A stretch of 64,000 nucleotides of DNA from UBA2031 sp037189985. Lineage in GTDB: Bacteria > Pseudomonadota > Gammaproteobacteria > Pseudomonadales > Moraxellaceae. Positions 16,856 through 25,786 of this stretch are shown in pieces. The notes under the pieces were generated by a model, which saw only the letters and a list, made by a program, of their open reading frames with translations, ran no database searches and was not told where the DNA came from. The position numbers and the translations under genes were made by a program. Position 1 is the stretch's first letter. The number at the start of each line of letters is the position of its first letter. The stretch is taken from the NCBI GenBank assembly GCA_037189985.1, contig JBBCJX010000008.1, forward strand, positions 47,749-111,748, read 5' to 3'.

Positions 16856-19800
16856 ATGGCGGAGTCCCTCACCCCGGAACAGCGCACGATAGAGCGGCTG
16901 CCTCTGACCATGCACGTCCTGCTGATTGCCAGGGGTATGAACCGTCGTTCCTGCCTCATGAAAGACATCTGTGCCGGTGGTGCCCTGCTGGAGCTGCGGG
17001 AAGCCGGAGGTGCCGGTGACCGCGAGCTGGTGCGTGGCGATGTGGTGCTGATCCGCATGTTCCTGGGTGACGGCGCGCAAGTGCGGGAGCATGAGTTGCG
17101 TGCCCGCATTGCCCATGTTGACAGCCATCTTTTCGGTATTTCCTTTTTCAATCCTGATGACGAAACCCTGTCTGCACTCATGACGGCGGCCCGTCACGGG
17201 CAACTCGCTGCTTCTTCCGCCATGAATGATGAAGGGCGGAAGCTGCTGACTGACCTGAGCCAGCAGTTGCAAGGCTATTGCTGGGGCAGCATGCCTGCAT
17301 TTTTTCAGCAGGCCGATGATGCTTTGCTGGCAGCGGCTGAAACAGCCCGCAGCAATACGGACCAGCGTATGTATTTTGATGCGGCCACTCTGCTGAGAAA
17401 GCAGCAACAACCATTGCGAGATCTTTTTCAGAAAAGCATCAAGGACTCTTTCAACCAGCAGAAGACAGGCAAGGGTGCTCATGATGCCTCCAGTCTGGCG
17501 CTGGTCGACAAGGACCAGTTTGAAGAGTGGCTGGTCGTCAAGGTTATGGCATCACGCAGCGAGGCCAATTGCCGCAGTCAGTTGTTTGGGCTGCAGGCCC
17601 GTCTTGACGAGTTGGGTCATGCTGCTCCGGGACGGCAGCATAATCCGTTTTCGCCCGTGCCCATTTGTGAGTCTTTCCAGCGTGCCATCCTCAGCCTGAA
17701 ACCGGCGCATGCGGTTGAGAAGGTTCTTTATCGCGTTTTCGAGGTTACGGTTCTTGCAGGCCTTCCTGGTCTTTACGAGGCGATGAACCAGACGCTGATT
17801 CGCCACAACATACTCCCGCAGCTTGCCCTTTCCCGTTATGTGCAGCGTAATGAGGAGGACCCGGTTGGTACGGATAAACAAGAGGTTGAAGCCGGAAAAG
17901 TGGCAGCAGATGAAAAGCCTGCAGCAGTGAAGGCTGATCCCGTAGTACCGGCCAGGCAATCTTCCGGAGACTCCGGAACGGATGTGACCGGAACGGCCGC
18001 CAACAAAAAAGATGCTGCAAAGCCACAGGCGCCACCCCGCAATGCGGCAGAGTTTCTGGAGCGCTCCCAAGGACCGGCACGTGACCGTTTTGTGTCGTCG
18101 CAGCGTGATGCCAAGGAGGCTGTTGTTTCACTCAAGCGTCTGTTCGAGTTGCAGCATGCGCGGCGTAACGCCGAGTACCTGCGTCCCGGGGAAAATACTG
18201 GCGGCGGTGCTGGTGCGGTTCCGCAGTCGTCCTTGACGCCACCCACCTATTTCGAGCTGCAGGATGTCCAGAAATCCTTTTCTTCGTTGAAAACGGCAAA
18301 GGATGGCTGGAGGCACGAGCTTGAGAGCATCGCCGATGATCAGGGCACCGAGCTTGCAGGTACGGTGCTTTCCGTGATGCAGATGGCTGAAGGTCTGTTG
18401 CAGACACTGGCCCAGAACCAGCTTATCGGTGAGCACGCCAAGACCTGGTTCCAGAAGCTGGAGTTGCCGGTGCTGCATTCGCTGATGAATGACGACGATC
18501 TTTTCCAGCGTGATGATCATCCGGCGAGACAGGTGTTGAATCGTCTGGCCCGGCTTGGTTTCAAGGATCATCCGCTGACAAAGCAGCAGCAGGGTGCCAT
18601 CGACAAGCTGGTTGACCGCATCAGCCAGGGCTTTGACGACAACCCCCAGATTTTCCAGCAGGCACTGGATGTCCTCGATCCTTTTGTCACGAAACAGGAG
18701 CAGGCATATCAGCGCAATCTTGAGCGTGTGCGACAACTGGCTGAAGGAGAGCACAAGCTTGATAACGCGAGGCTGCGCGTACAGGAAGCGCTGGATGAAA
18801 AGCTGGCCGGCAGGAAAGTACCGCAACCTGTTTTGTCACTACTGGATGCCGGTTGGCGTGACCTCCTCGTAAAAACCAGCTTGCGTCAGGGTGAGGACAG
18901 TAATGCCTGGCGTGAATATCTGGGTCTCATTGACGAGCTTCTGGCGATAGGCGCTGATGTACATCGTCCCTTCGATCTGCGCGAAATACTTCGCCTCATC
19001 AAGACAGGTCTTCAGGAGATCGTGGATCTTTCCGGGAGGCCACAGCAGCAGGTGGTGACAGAGCTGAAGCATCTGCTGGCAGGACCGCAGCGCCTGCTGG
19101 GTGATGTGCGCTGGGCAACGGTACCGGGCAAGAAGAAAGATGACAGTGATCCTTCCGAGGAGCGCTGGTTGCAGAAGTGGATGGATAGGGCCCGCCGTCT
19201 GGAGCTGGGAGACTGGATGGAATTGCGGCACAGGGGGATGGAGTCAGAGCGCCTGCGTCTGGCCTGGCGTGATACCAATGCATCCCGCTTCGTGTTCGTG
19301 AACCATCAGGGTATCAAGGTCAATGACTTCACCTTGCGTGAGCTGGCAACGCTGATGCACACAGGCAATGCGCTGATCTTTGAAGGCGATGACGTGCCGG
19401 TGGTGGACGATGCGCTGGAGCGTGTGGTGCACCAGCTGTACGAGCAGCTGGCCTGGCAGGCCACGCATGACGAATTGACCAATCTCATCAATCGTGCCGA
19501 ATTCACGCGGCAGCTTGAACGTGCCTTGGAGATAGCCAAACGGCAGCGGGCACGGCATGTGCTGGCTTACATCAACATCGACCAGTTCAAGATCATCAAC
19601 AACAATGCCGGCCTTGCGGCGGGTGACCAACTTCTCAAGGACGTGGCCGCCTTGTTCAACAAGGCGCTGACGCCCAAGACCACCGTCGCACGCCTGAACG
19701 GTGACGAGTTTGCCTTGCTGCTTGAAGACTGCGAGTTGGGACGGGCGCAACAACTCATCAGCCTGCGTCTTGGGGAGCTTTCCTCCATGAAATTCAATCA

Positions 19801-20737
19801 TGAGGAAAAGGTCTACCGGCTTACGGCCAGTGCCGGTCTGGTCGACATCACTTATACCAGTGATACGGCAGGGCGCGTGCTGCGTGCGGCGGAAGAGGCC
19901 TGTGGTCTGGCCAAGACGGAAGGTGGCAACCGCATCCAGGTCTATCAGCCGAATGCCGAAGAAATGACGCGTCGCGATAATGTGATGGTGTGGGTGGCGA
20001 GACTCAACCAGGCACTTGAAGAGGAGCGGCTGACACTGCGCTGCCAGAAAATCATGGCCGTGAATCCGGAACGAGCCCGTGAAGAGCTGCCCCATTATGA
20101 AATCCTCCTGGGTATGCAGGCAGAGGGCGGGGAGGATCTGCCGTCCAGCGAGTTCGTTCAGGCAGCCGAGCGCTACAACCGCATGCTCGCGGTTGATCGC
20201 TGGGTAGTGGACAGTGCCTTCCACTGGCTGAAGGACAATCCGGAGAAGCTGGCGAAAATCGGCATGTTCTCCATCAATCTTTCAGGCCACTCCCTGACGG
20301 ACTCCCAGATGATGAGTTACGTCTTTGACCGCCTGCTGGAGTACAAGCTGCCCACTGAAAAAATCTGTTTTGAGATCACGGAAACTACAGCCATCAGCAA
20401 TATTGCCGATGCGGCAGACCTCATGCGTGAGCTGAGGAAGACGGGATGCAAGTTTGCGCTGGATGATTTCGGTGCCGGTCATGCCAGCTACAACTACCTC
20501 AAGCATCTGCCTCTGGATTTCGTGAAGATTGACGGCGGTTTTGTGCGGGACATTGCGGTTGATGAAAATGACTATGTGATGGTCCGTTCCATCAATGATC
20601 TGGCGCATTACATGGGTCTGCAGACCATTGCAGAATATGTTGAGGATGACCGCATTCTTGCCAGGCTGGCAGAAATCGGCGTGGATTATGCGCAGGGCTA
20701 CGGCATAGAGCGGCCGCGCTGGCTGGACAGCCTCTGA
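16856..20737 (+). CDS. PilZ / DUF1631 / GGDEF / EAL multidomain c-di-GMP protein
   Basis: 1293 residues from ATG 16856 (AAAGGA site 9 bases upstream). A PilZ-like N terminus (residues ~10-105) has NRRSCLMKDICAGGALLEL. Next comes a DUF1631-type region (~110-800; CESFQRAILSLKPAHAVEKVLY, GLYEAMNQTLIRHNILPQL). A linker rich in Lys/Ala/Pro lies at ~345-400. The GGDEF domain (~880-1030) reads RLNGDEF, so the first Gly of GGDEF is Asn, and no RxxD inhibitory site is seen. The C-terminal EAL domain (~1060-1293) keeps the likely catalytic set: YEILLGM, FSINLSGHSL, FEITETTA, ALDDFGAGH, VKIDGGF, AEYVEDD and YAQGYGIERP. It is therefore probably a phosphodiesterase with a regulatory or weak cyclase domain. 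No signal peptide or membrane helix was recognised. Confidence 0.9.
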   Translation: MAESLTPEQRTIERLPLTMHVLLIARGMNRRSCLMKDICAGGALLELREAGGAGDRELVRGDVVLIRMFLGDGAQVREHELRARIAHVDSHLFGISFFNPDDETLSALMTAARHGQLAASSAMNDEGRKLLTDLSQQLQGYCWGSMPAFFQQADDALLAAAETARSNTDQRMYFDAATLLRKQQQPLRDLFQKSIKDSFNQQKTGKGAHDASSLALVDKDQFEEWLVVKVMASRSEANCRSQLFGLQARLDELGHAAPGRQHNPFSPVPICESFQRAILSLKPAHAVEKVLYRVFEVTVLAGLPGLYEAMNQTLIRHNILPQLALSRYVQRNEEDPVGTDKQEVEAGKVAADEKPAAVKADPVVPARQSSGDSGTDVTGTAANKKDAAKPQAPPRNAAEFLERSQGPARDRFVSSQRDAKEAVVSLKRLFELQHARRNAEYLRPGENTGGGAGAVPQSSLTPPTYFELQDVQKSFSSLKTAKDGWRHELESIADDQGTELAGTVLSVMQMAEGLLQTLAQNQLIGEHAKTWFQKLELPVLHSLMNDDDLFQRDDHPARQVLNRLARLGFKDHPLTKQQQGAIDKLVDRISQGFDDNPQIFQQALDVLDPFVTKQEQAYQRNLERVRQLAEGEHKLDNARLRVQEALDEKLAGRKVPQPVLSLLDAGWRDLLVKTSLRQGEDSNAWREYLGLIDELLAIGADVHRPFDLREILRLIKTGLQEIVDLSGRPQQQVVTELKHLLAGPQRLLGDVRWATVPGKKKDDSDPSEERWLQKWMDRARRLELGDWMELRHRGMESERLRLAWRDTNASRFVFVNHQGIKVNDFTLRELATLMHTGNALIFEGDDVPVVDDALERVVHQLYEQLAWQATHDELTNLINRAEFTRQLERALEIAKRQRARHVLAYINIDQFKIINNNAGLAAGDQLLKDVAALFNKALTPKTTVARLNGDEFALLLEDCELGRAQQLISLRLGELSSMKFNHEEKVYRLTASAGLVDITYTSDTAGRVLRAAEEACGLAKTEGGNRIQVYQPNAEEMTRRDNVMVWVARLNQALEEERLTLRCQKIMAVNPERAREELPHYEILLGMQAEGGEDLPSSEFVQAAERYNRMLAVDRWVVDSAFHWLKDNPEKLAKIGMFSINLSGHSLTDSQMMSYVFDRLLEYKLPTEKICFEITETTAISNIADAADLMRELRKTGCKFALDDFGAGHASYNYLKHLPLDFVKIDGGFVRDIAVDENDYVMVRSINDLAHYMGLQTIAEYVEDDRILARLAEIGVDYAQGYGIERPRWLDSL

Positions 20738-20760
20738 GTCTTCCCGACGATGTGAATCCG

Positions 20761-20792
20761 GCCGCCGGTGGTTTTTGCCCCGGCGGCTTTTT
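20761..20792 (+). terminator. Rho-independent terminator after the GGDEF/EAL gene
   Basis: gccgccgg (20761-20768) pairs with ccggcggc (20780-20787) and is followed by five T's. It lies 24 bases after the stop codon. Confidence 0.85.
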
Positions 20793-20938
20793 CATGGTGG
20801 CTGGCGGGTGATCGCCGGATTTCCATGCTTGGTCGGACAGCTGTGCTGGCCCCCTTGAACAGGGGGAGGGACATCGCCGGGCAATGCGGCATGATGGCGG
20901 CGTTGCCGAATGTACATTCGTGTTTTGACGAGGTTGTC

Positions 20939-22861
20939 ATGAAACATTTTTTCCTGGGAACTGCCTTGCTGGTGACGGCGACCTGCATGCCGCCAGCTTT
21001 TGCTGAAGTGGACACGGGCCGTATGAAGCAGGCCTATGCGGCTTATGCGGCAAAGGATTATGTACAGGCGGCCAGCACTTTCCGGGAACTGGCTGCCGAG
21101 GGCGATGCGGGGGCGATGTACAACCTTGGGCTGATGTACCGCAAGGGCCGTGGAGTCAAGCAGAGCGATGTGGAGGCGGTGCAGTGGTATGGCCGTGCGG
21201 TAGAGCGCGGCAGCCCGATGGCCATGTGCAACCTGGCCTACATGTATGAAAACGGCCTCGGGGTAGGCCGTGATGCCGCGCGCGCCGTGCAACTCTACTT
21301 GCAATCGGCCGAGGCGGGTTACGACGAGGGCATGTACAACGCCGGCCTCATTTATGAAAGCGGCCGGCCTGAGGCATCGGTCGCAGCCAACGAGACCCGG
21401 GCGCGTGACTGGTTCCGTCGGGCAGCCGAAGCGGGACATGAAGATGCCCTTTTGCGCCATGTGGGCTTGTCCCTCCCACCCATGCCGGTGGTTCCGGGGC
21501 AGGAAACCAGGAAGGGCAGTGCCGAGCAGGCTTTTGCGGCGGGCCTCAAGGCGTCGCAGGAGGGAGACTACTTCTCGACTTTTGATGAATGGTATTACGC
21601 CGCCCGCAAGGGAGAGCCGGCTGCCATGTTCAACCTGGGTCTGCTTTACCACAATGGTTGGGGCACCGAGCAGAGTGATGCCGAGGCTCTGCGCTGGTGG
21701 TATGCCGCTGCCCGTGTGGCAGGCAAGGCCGAGGCCATGCAGAACATCGGCTTCATGTACGAGAGTGGCAGTGGTGTGCCAGCGGACCTTGGCATGGCGC
21801 GCCTTTGGTATAAGCGCGCCCAGCAGGCAGGGCTTGCCCTTGCCACGGCTTCGCTGGAGGCGCTGGAGGGGCGCGAGTTCTATGCCCAAGCCGCTACGGC
21901 CTACCAGAAGAAGGACTGGGCCACTGCCTTGCAGGCGCTTGAGGAGGCAGCCCGCCGGGGCAATGTGGCAGCCATGACACTGCTGGCTTCCATGCACGAA
22001 AGCGGCATGGGAACCCCGCGCAACGTGACAGTGGCCATCAACTGGTATCAGCGTGCGAGTGACGGAGGCGATGCCGAAGCCATGGTGCGCCTTGCTGACC
22101 TGAAATCCTCGGACCGGAATGCCCAACTGATGCTTTACCGCCAGGCCGCGGCTACGAAAGGGCAGGCGGAATGGTCATTCGTGGCGCAAAACCTCCTGCA
22201 GCAGCTTTCACTGGCCGGCGCAACAGCAACCTTGCGTGGCATCTACCTGTCTGCCAGCGGCGGTGACGCCCATGCCATGTACCAACTGGGCAATGCTTAT
22301 GACGAAGGCAGTGAAGGCGTCGCCCAGGACCGGTCCGAGGCCCTGCGTTGGTGGCAGGCGGCTGCGCAGCGTGGGCATGTCTACGCCATGAACATGACGG
22401 GATATCGATACCTGATTGGCTTGGGTACCGAGAAGAATCCCAAGGCAGCGGTTCCCTGGCTGACCGGAGCGGCCAATGCGGGCAATACCAATGCCATGTT
22501 CACGCTGACCAATCTGTATCGTGATGGCGATGAAGGAATTCCCCGGAATTCGCGTTTGTCAGAGCAGTGGGCACAGAAGTCCCGTGCCATTGCACAGGCC
22601 GAGGCGCAACGCCGGCAGGCCCAGGTCAATGCCATGCTGGCCGAGAGTGCACGCCAGAATCACGAATACCTGATGAAGAACGATCCACAGTATGCCGCAC
22701 GCTTTGCGCCGCCGCCGAAATACAGTTTTTCCAATCCGCGGCCGCCCAGCTACGGTGGCTACGGCTCGGTCAATCGCTCGTGGGATATCGGTGGTGGGCA
22801 GTACATGCAGATACGCGACAGCAATCATGGCCGCGTGATGGAAGTGAAGAACAAGTGGTAA
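20939..22861 (+). CDS. Exported Sel1-repeat (TPR-like) protein
   Basis: 640 residues from ATG 20939, chosen because it opens with a signal peptide (MKHFFLGTALLVTATCMPPAFA) behind a GAGG site. About nine Sel1 units follow, each of ~36 residues, for example AMYNLGLMYRKGRGVKQ, AMCNLAYMYENGLGVGRD, AMFNLGLLYHNGWGTEQ, AMQNIGFMYESGSGVPAD and AMYQLGNAYDEGSEGVAQD. A proline- and glycine-rich tail (NPRPPSYGGYGSVNRSWDIGG) ends the protein. Sel1 proteins are scaffolds for protein-protein contacts, often in envelope processes. The partner is unknown. The gene stands alone between two hairpins. Confidence 0.88.
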   Translation: MKHFFLGTALLVTATCMPPAFAEVDTGRMKQAYAAYAAKDYVQAASTFRELAAEGDAGAMYNLGLMYRKGRGVKQSDVEAVQWYGRAVERGSPMAMCNLAYMYENGLGVGRDAARAVQLYLQSAEAGYDEGMYNAGLIYESGRPEASVAANETRARDWFRRAAEAGHEDALLRHVGLSLPPMPVVPGQETRKGSAEQAFAAGLKASQEGDYFSTFDEWYYAARKGEPAAMFNLGLLYHNGWGTEQSDAEALRWWYAAARVAGKAEAMQNIGFMYESGSGVPADLGMARLWYKRAQQAGLALATASLEALEGREFYAQAATAYQKKDWATALQALEEAARRGNVAAMTLLASMHESGMGTPRNVTVAINWYQRASDGGDAEAMVRLADLKSSDRNAQLMLYRQAAATKGQAEWSFVAQNLLQQLSLAGATATLRGIYLSASGGDAHAMYQLGNAYDEGSEGVAQDRSEALRWWQAAAQRGHVYAMNMTGYRYLIGLGTEKNPKAAVPWLTGAANAGNTNAMFTLTNLYRDGDEGIPRNSRLSEQWAQKSRAIAQAEAQRRQAQVNAMLAESARQNHEYLMKNDPQYAARFAPPPKYSFSNPRPPSYGGYGSVNRSWDIGGGQYMQIRDSNHGRVMEVKNKW

Positions 22862-22880
22862 TGATCGGGGCCGGTTCTGA

Positions 22881-22908
22881 CGGCGCCAGACCTGAATGTC
22901 AGGCGCCG
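22881..22908. terminator. Hairpin between convergent genes
   Basis: cggcgcc and ggcgccg flank a 14-base loop that itself contains cctg..cagg. It lies between the convergent Sel1 and YaeQ genes and has no clear T-tract, so it is only a weak bidirectional terminator candidate. Confidence 0.4.
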
Positions 22909-22915
22909 CCCTGTT

Positions 22916-23461
22916 TCAGCCGGCAGCTTTCAAGGCCTGCAACGTGACCTGCACCGATACTTCGTTGTCTGTAATCCACACTTCGCCATCCTGTACCGTG
23001 CATTGCAACTGCATGGTGCGCTTGGCCAGCTTGCCTAGGGTTTCGGCCATAGCTGCCGGAATGTTGATCACCCTGACCTTGTCCAGCTTGTCGATGGCGC
23101 GGCGATTCTGTTCCCACCAGATATCAGCGCTGTTGCCGCTGTAGGGATAGAGGATGACTTCGCGGGAAACACCGCAGGCCTTGCGGATGCGTTTCTCGTC
23201 AGGTTGGCCGACTTCAATCCAGCGTTGTACGGCACCGGTCAGGTCCTTCTCCCAGATATCCGGTTCGTCTTCCGAACTCAGCCCCTTGCCAAAAGACAAG
23301 TCGTCACTGGCATGCAGTACAAAAGCCAGCAGGCGCACCATCATGCGTTCGTCCGTTTCTGAGGGGTGCCGTGCCAGGGTGAGGTTGTGGCTGGCGTAGT
23401 AGTGCCGGTCCATGTCGGATATCTGGAGTTCGGCTTTGAAGACGGTGGCGTTCTGGGCCAT
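22916..23461 (-). CDS. yaeQ: YaeQ family protein
   Basis: 181 residues, the usual YaeQ length. Family features are clear: ATVFKAELQISDMDRHYYASHNLTLARHPSETDERMM at the N terminus, then LSFGKGLSSEDEPDIWEKDLTG, WIEVGQPDEKRIRKAC and QNRRAIDKLDKVRV. YaeQ has a PD-(D/E)XK-like fold. In E. coli it was reported to influence transcription/virulence phenotypes, but its molecular role is not settled. The start at 23461 has a weak ribosome site. Confidence 0.93.
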   Translation of the reverse strand: MAQNATVFKAELQISDMDRHYYASHNLTLARHPSETDERMMVRLLAFVLHASDDLSFGKGLSSEDEPDIWEKDLTGAVQRWIEVGQPDEKRIRKACGVSREVILYPYSGNSADIWWEQNRRAIDKLDKVRVINIPAAMAETLGKLAKRTMQLQCTVQDGEVWITDNEVSVQVTLQALKAAG

Positions 23462-23622
23462 GGAAAGGCTCGGTCAGGTGGCGGCGTGCGCGGATGATAC
23501 CCAGATAATGGTCGGCGGGTATGACTCTGCGGCGGACTTTATATGGGCCAGTGAATATGGGATGGTTAGGCCCGACAAGGCCGGATGACACGGCTGTTCA
23601 ACACTCTTCATGGAAGCCCTTC

Positions 23623-24762
23623 ATGTCCCGCCAGTATCCCGCCGTCGATCCGGACGGTCTGCTCGAATACTCCGTTGTTTTCACCGATCGTGCCCTCAAC
23701 CACATGTCACAGGCTTTCCAGCAGGTGATGCGTGACATTTCCGCCACGCTGAAAGCGGTTTACGGCGCCAGTGCCGTGGCGGTCGTTCCGGGCGGTGGCA
23801 GTTTCGGCATGGAGGCTGTAGCGCGGCAGTTGGCCACGGGCCAGAAGTGCCTGGTGTTGCGCAATGGCTGGTTCAGTTATCGCTGGAGCCAGATTTTCGA
23901 GATGGGCCGCATTCCGACCAGCGAATCCGTACTGAAGGCGCGCCCGCTTGAAGGGGGTGCAGATTCGGCCTGGTCGCCGGCGCCAATTGAGGATGTTGTG
24001 GCTTGTATCCGTGCCGAGAAGCCGGCGCTGGTATTTGCACCTCATGTGGAAACCGCTTCAGGCATCATCTTGCCTGATGACTATCTCAAGGCCGTTGCTG
24101 ATGCCGTGCACGAGGTGGGTGGCCTCTTCGTACTGGACTGCGTGGCCTCCGGCACGATCTGGGTGGACATGAAAGCCTGTGGTGTTGACGTGCTGATATC
24201 GGCGCCCCAGAAAGGCTGGAGTTCGGCACCCTGTGCCGCACTTGTCATGCTGAGCGAGGCCGGACGCCAGCGTGTTGAAGAAACGACCAGTAGCAGTTTT
24301 GCGGCCGATCTCAGGAAGTGGCTGCAGATCATGCAGGCTTATGAGAATGGCGGGCATGCCTACCATGCCACCATGCCGACCGGCGCCCTCATGCAACTGC
24401 GCGACACCATGCGTGAAATGGAAGGCATCGGCTTCCAGGTCCTGCAGGAAAAGCAATGGGAGCTGGGGCGCAAGGTAAGGGCCATGCTGGCGAAGCACGG
24501 CGTGAAGAGTGTGGCGGCGGAGGGTTTTGCGGCGCCCGGGGTTGTGGTTTCGCATACCGCGGATGCTGATGTGCATAACGCCAGGAAGTTCATTGCGCTG
24601 GGCCTGCAGACGGCAGGAGGCGTTCCGCTGATGTGTGACGAACCGGCTGACTTCCGTACCTTCCGTGTAGGTCTCTTTGGCCTGGACAAGCTGGCCGATG
24701 TCGATGGCACGGTCGCTCATCTTGAGGCAGCACTGGGCCGCATTCTCGGTAATGCTGCATGA
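23623..24762 (+). CDS. Class V PLP-dependent aminotransferase (alanine-glyoxylate type)
   Basis: 379 residues from ATG 23623 (GGAAG site). This is an aminotransferase class V fold with substrate/cofactor loop VVPGGGSFGMEAVARQL, VFAPHVETASGI, the aspartate VLDCVASGTIWVDM and the PLP lysine Lys197 in ISAPQKGWSSAP. The family includes alanine-glyoxylate and serine-pyruvate aminotransferases and some lyases; the exact substrate is unclear. It overlaps the following EamA transporter gene by 4 bases (ATGA), so the pair is one operon. The transporter may export an amino acid linked to this enzyme, which is inference. Confidence 0.87.
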   Translation: MSRQYPAVDPDGLLEYSVVFTDRALNHMSQAFQQVMRDISATLKAVYGASAVAVVPGGGSFGMEAVARQLATGQKCLVLRNGWFSYRWSQIFEMGRIPTSESVLKARPLEGGADSAWSPAPIEDVVACIRAEKPALVFAPHVETASGIILPDDYLKAVADAVHEVGGLFVLDCVASGTIWVDMKACGVDVLISAPQKGWSSAPCAALVMLSEAGRQRVEETTSSSFAADLRKWLQIMQAYENGGHAYHATMPTGALMQLRDTMREMEGIGFQVLQEKQWELGRKVRAMLAKHGVKSVAAEGFAAPGVVVSHTADADVHNARKFIALGLQTAGGVPLMCDEPADFRTFRVGLFGLDKLADVDGTVAHLEAALGRILGNAA

Positions 24763-25694
24763 AACACAGGGGAAGTGCCGACCTCATGCTGGTCGGCGTG
24801 ACCCTGTTGGCGGCCATCAGTTGGATTTTCTCGCGCGAGGCGGTACTCATCATGCCGCCGCTGTTCTTTCTGGCACTGCGTTTCCTGCTGGCGGCTGCCC
24901 TTCTGGGGCTGTTTGCACGCCGTGAGCTGGGCCAGCTGGATACGGCTGCGCTTTGGCGCAGCCTGCGGGCGGGAGTGGTCTTTGCCGCTGGCATGGCCTG
25001 CTGGGTCATGGGGATTTTCCATGGCACCCATGTAGGAGAAGGCGCTTTTCTCACCAGTCTTGGCGTGGTGCTGGTTCCCGTACTGGCTCGCTTGGCATTT
25101 GGCGAGCGTGCGCCCTGCAGTACCTGGCTGGCACTGCCGGTCGCTGCAGCCGGTCTGGCACTGCTTTCGCTGAAACAGGGTTTCCGGCCTGAATCCGGCC
25201 AGCTTTTTTATGTATGTTCTGCCGTGATCTTTGCCTTCTATTACGCGCTCAGTACCCGGACAGCAAATGCGCAAACACGCCAGGATGTCCGTGACGGGGA
25301 GGTGCGAGTGGCTGCCGTGCCGCCACTCGCACTGACCACGGTGGTCTTGGTCTGTGTCGGCGTGCTGACCTTGGTACTGGCGCTGCTTCTCGAGCCCTGG
25401 CAGCAAACCCTCCGTGATTTCTCTCCCGCCATGGCCGGCTGGATCGTGATAAGTGCCGTACTGGGTACGGCAGCGCGCTTCCTGTTGCAGACTTATGCCC
25501 AAAGTCTTTCTCCTGATACCAATGGTGTGGTCATCATGGTGCTGGAGCCGGTGTGGGTGGCCATTCTTGCCGTACTGTGGTTCGGGGAAAGTATGGGAGC
25601 GCAGCAACTGATTGGTTGTGGGTTGATATTCACGGCCTTGCTGATAAACCGGGCGCTGGCATTGAGGGGATGGTTAAGGCTGGCAGTCCGGTGA
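24759..25694 (+). CDS. EamA/DMT-family transporter
   Basis: 311 residues with about ten hydrophobic helices in two repeated halves, the EamA pattern. The first half has LLAAISWIFSREAVLIMPPLFFLALRF and GEGAFLTSLGVVLVPVLA. The second has AVIFAFYYALSTR, ARFLLQTYAQSLSPDTNGVVIMVLEPVWVAILAVLWFGE and LIGCGLIFTALLINR. Members export amino acids or other metabolites across the inner membrane. Translation is coupled to the upstream aminotransferase. Substrate unknown. Confidence 0.9.
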   Translation: MKHRGSADLMLVGVTLLAAISWIFSREAVLIMPPLFFLALRFLLAAALLGLFARRELGQLDTAALWRSLRAGVVFAAGMACWVMGIFHGTHVGEGAFLTSLGVVLVPVLARLAFGERAPCSTWLALPVAAAGLALLSLKQGFRPESGQLFYVCSAVIFAFYYALSTRTANAQTRQDVRDGEVRVAAVPPLALTTVVLVCVGVLTLVLALLLEPWQQTLRDFSPAMAGWIVISAVLGTAARFLLQTYAQSLSPDTNGVVIMVLEPVWVAILAVLWFGESMGAQQLIGCGLIFTALLINRALALRGWLRLAVR

Positions 25695-25786
25695 CCGTGT
25701 TTTGTCGGCAGCGGCTTATGTGAGCTGCCGCTTGATATGTCTGTCCGTTGGTATCGTTTCGATCCCTTGGGTCATAATCCGTCTCC

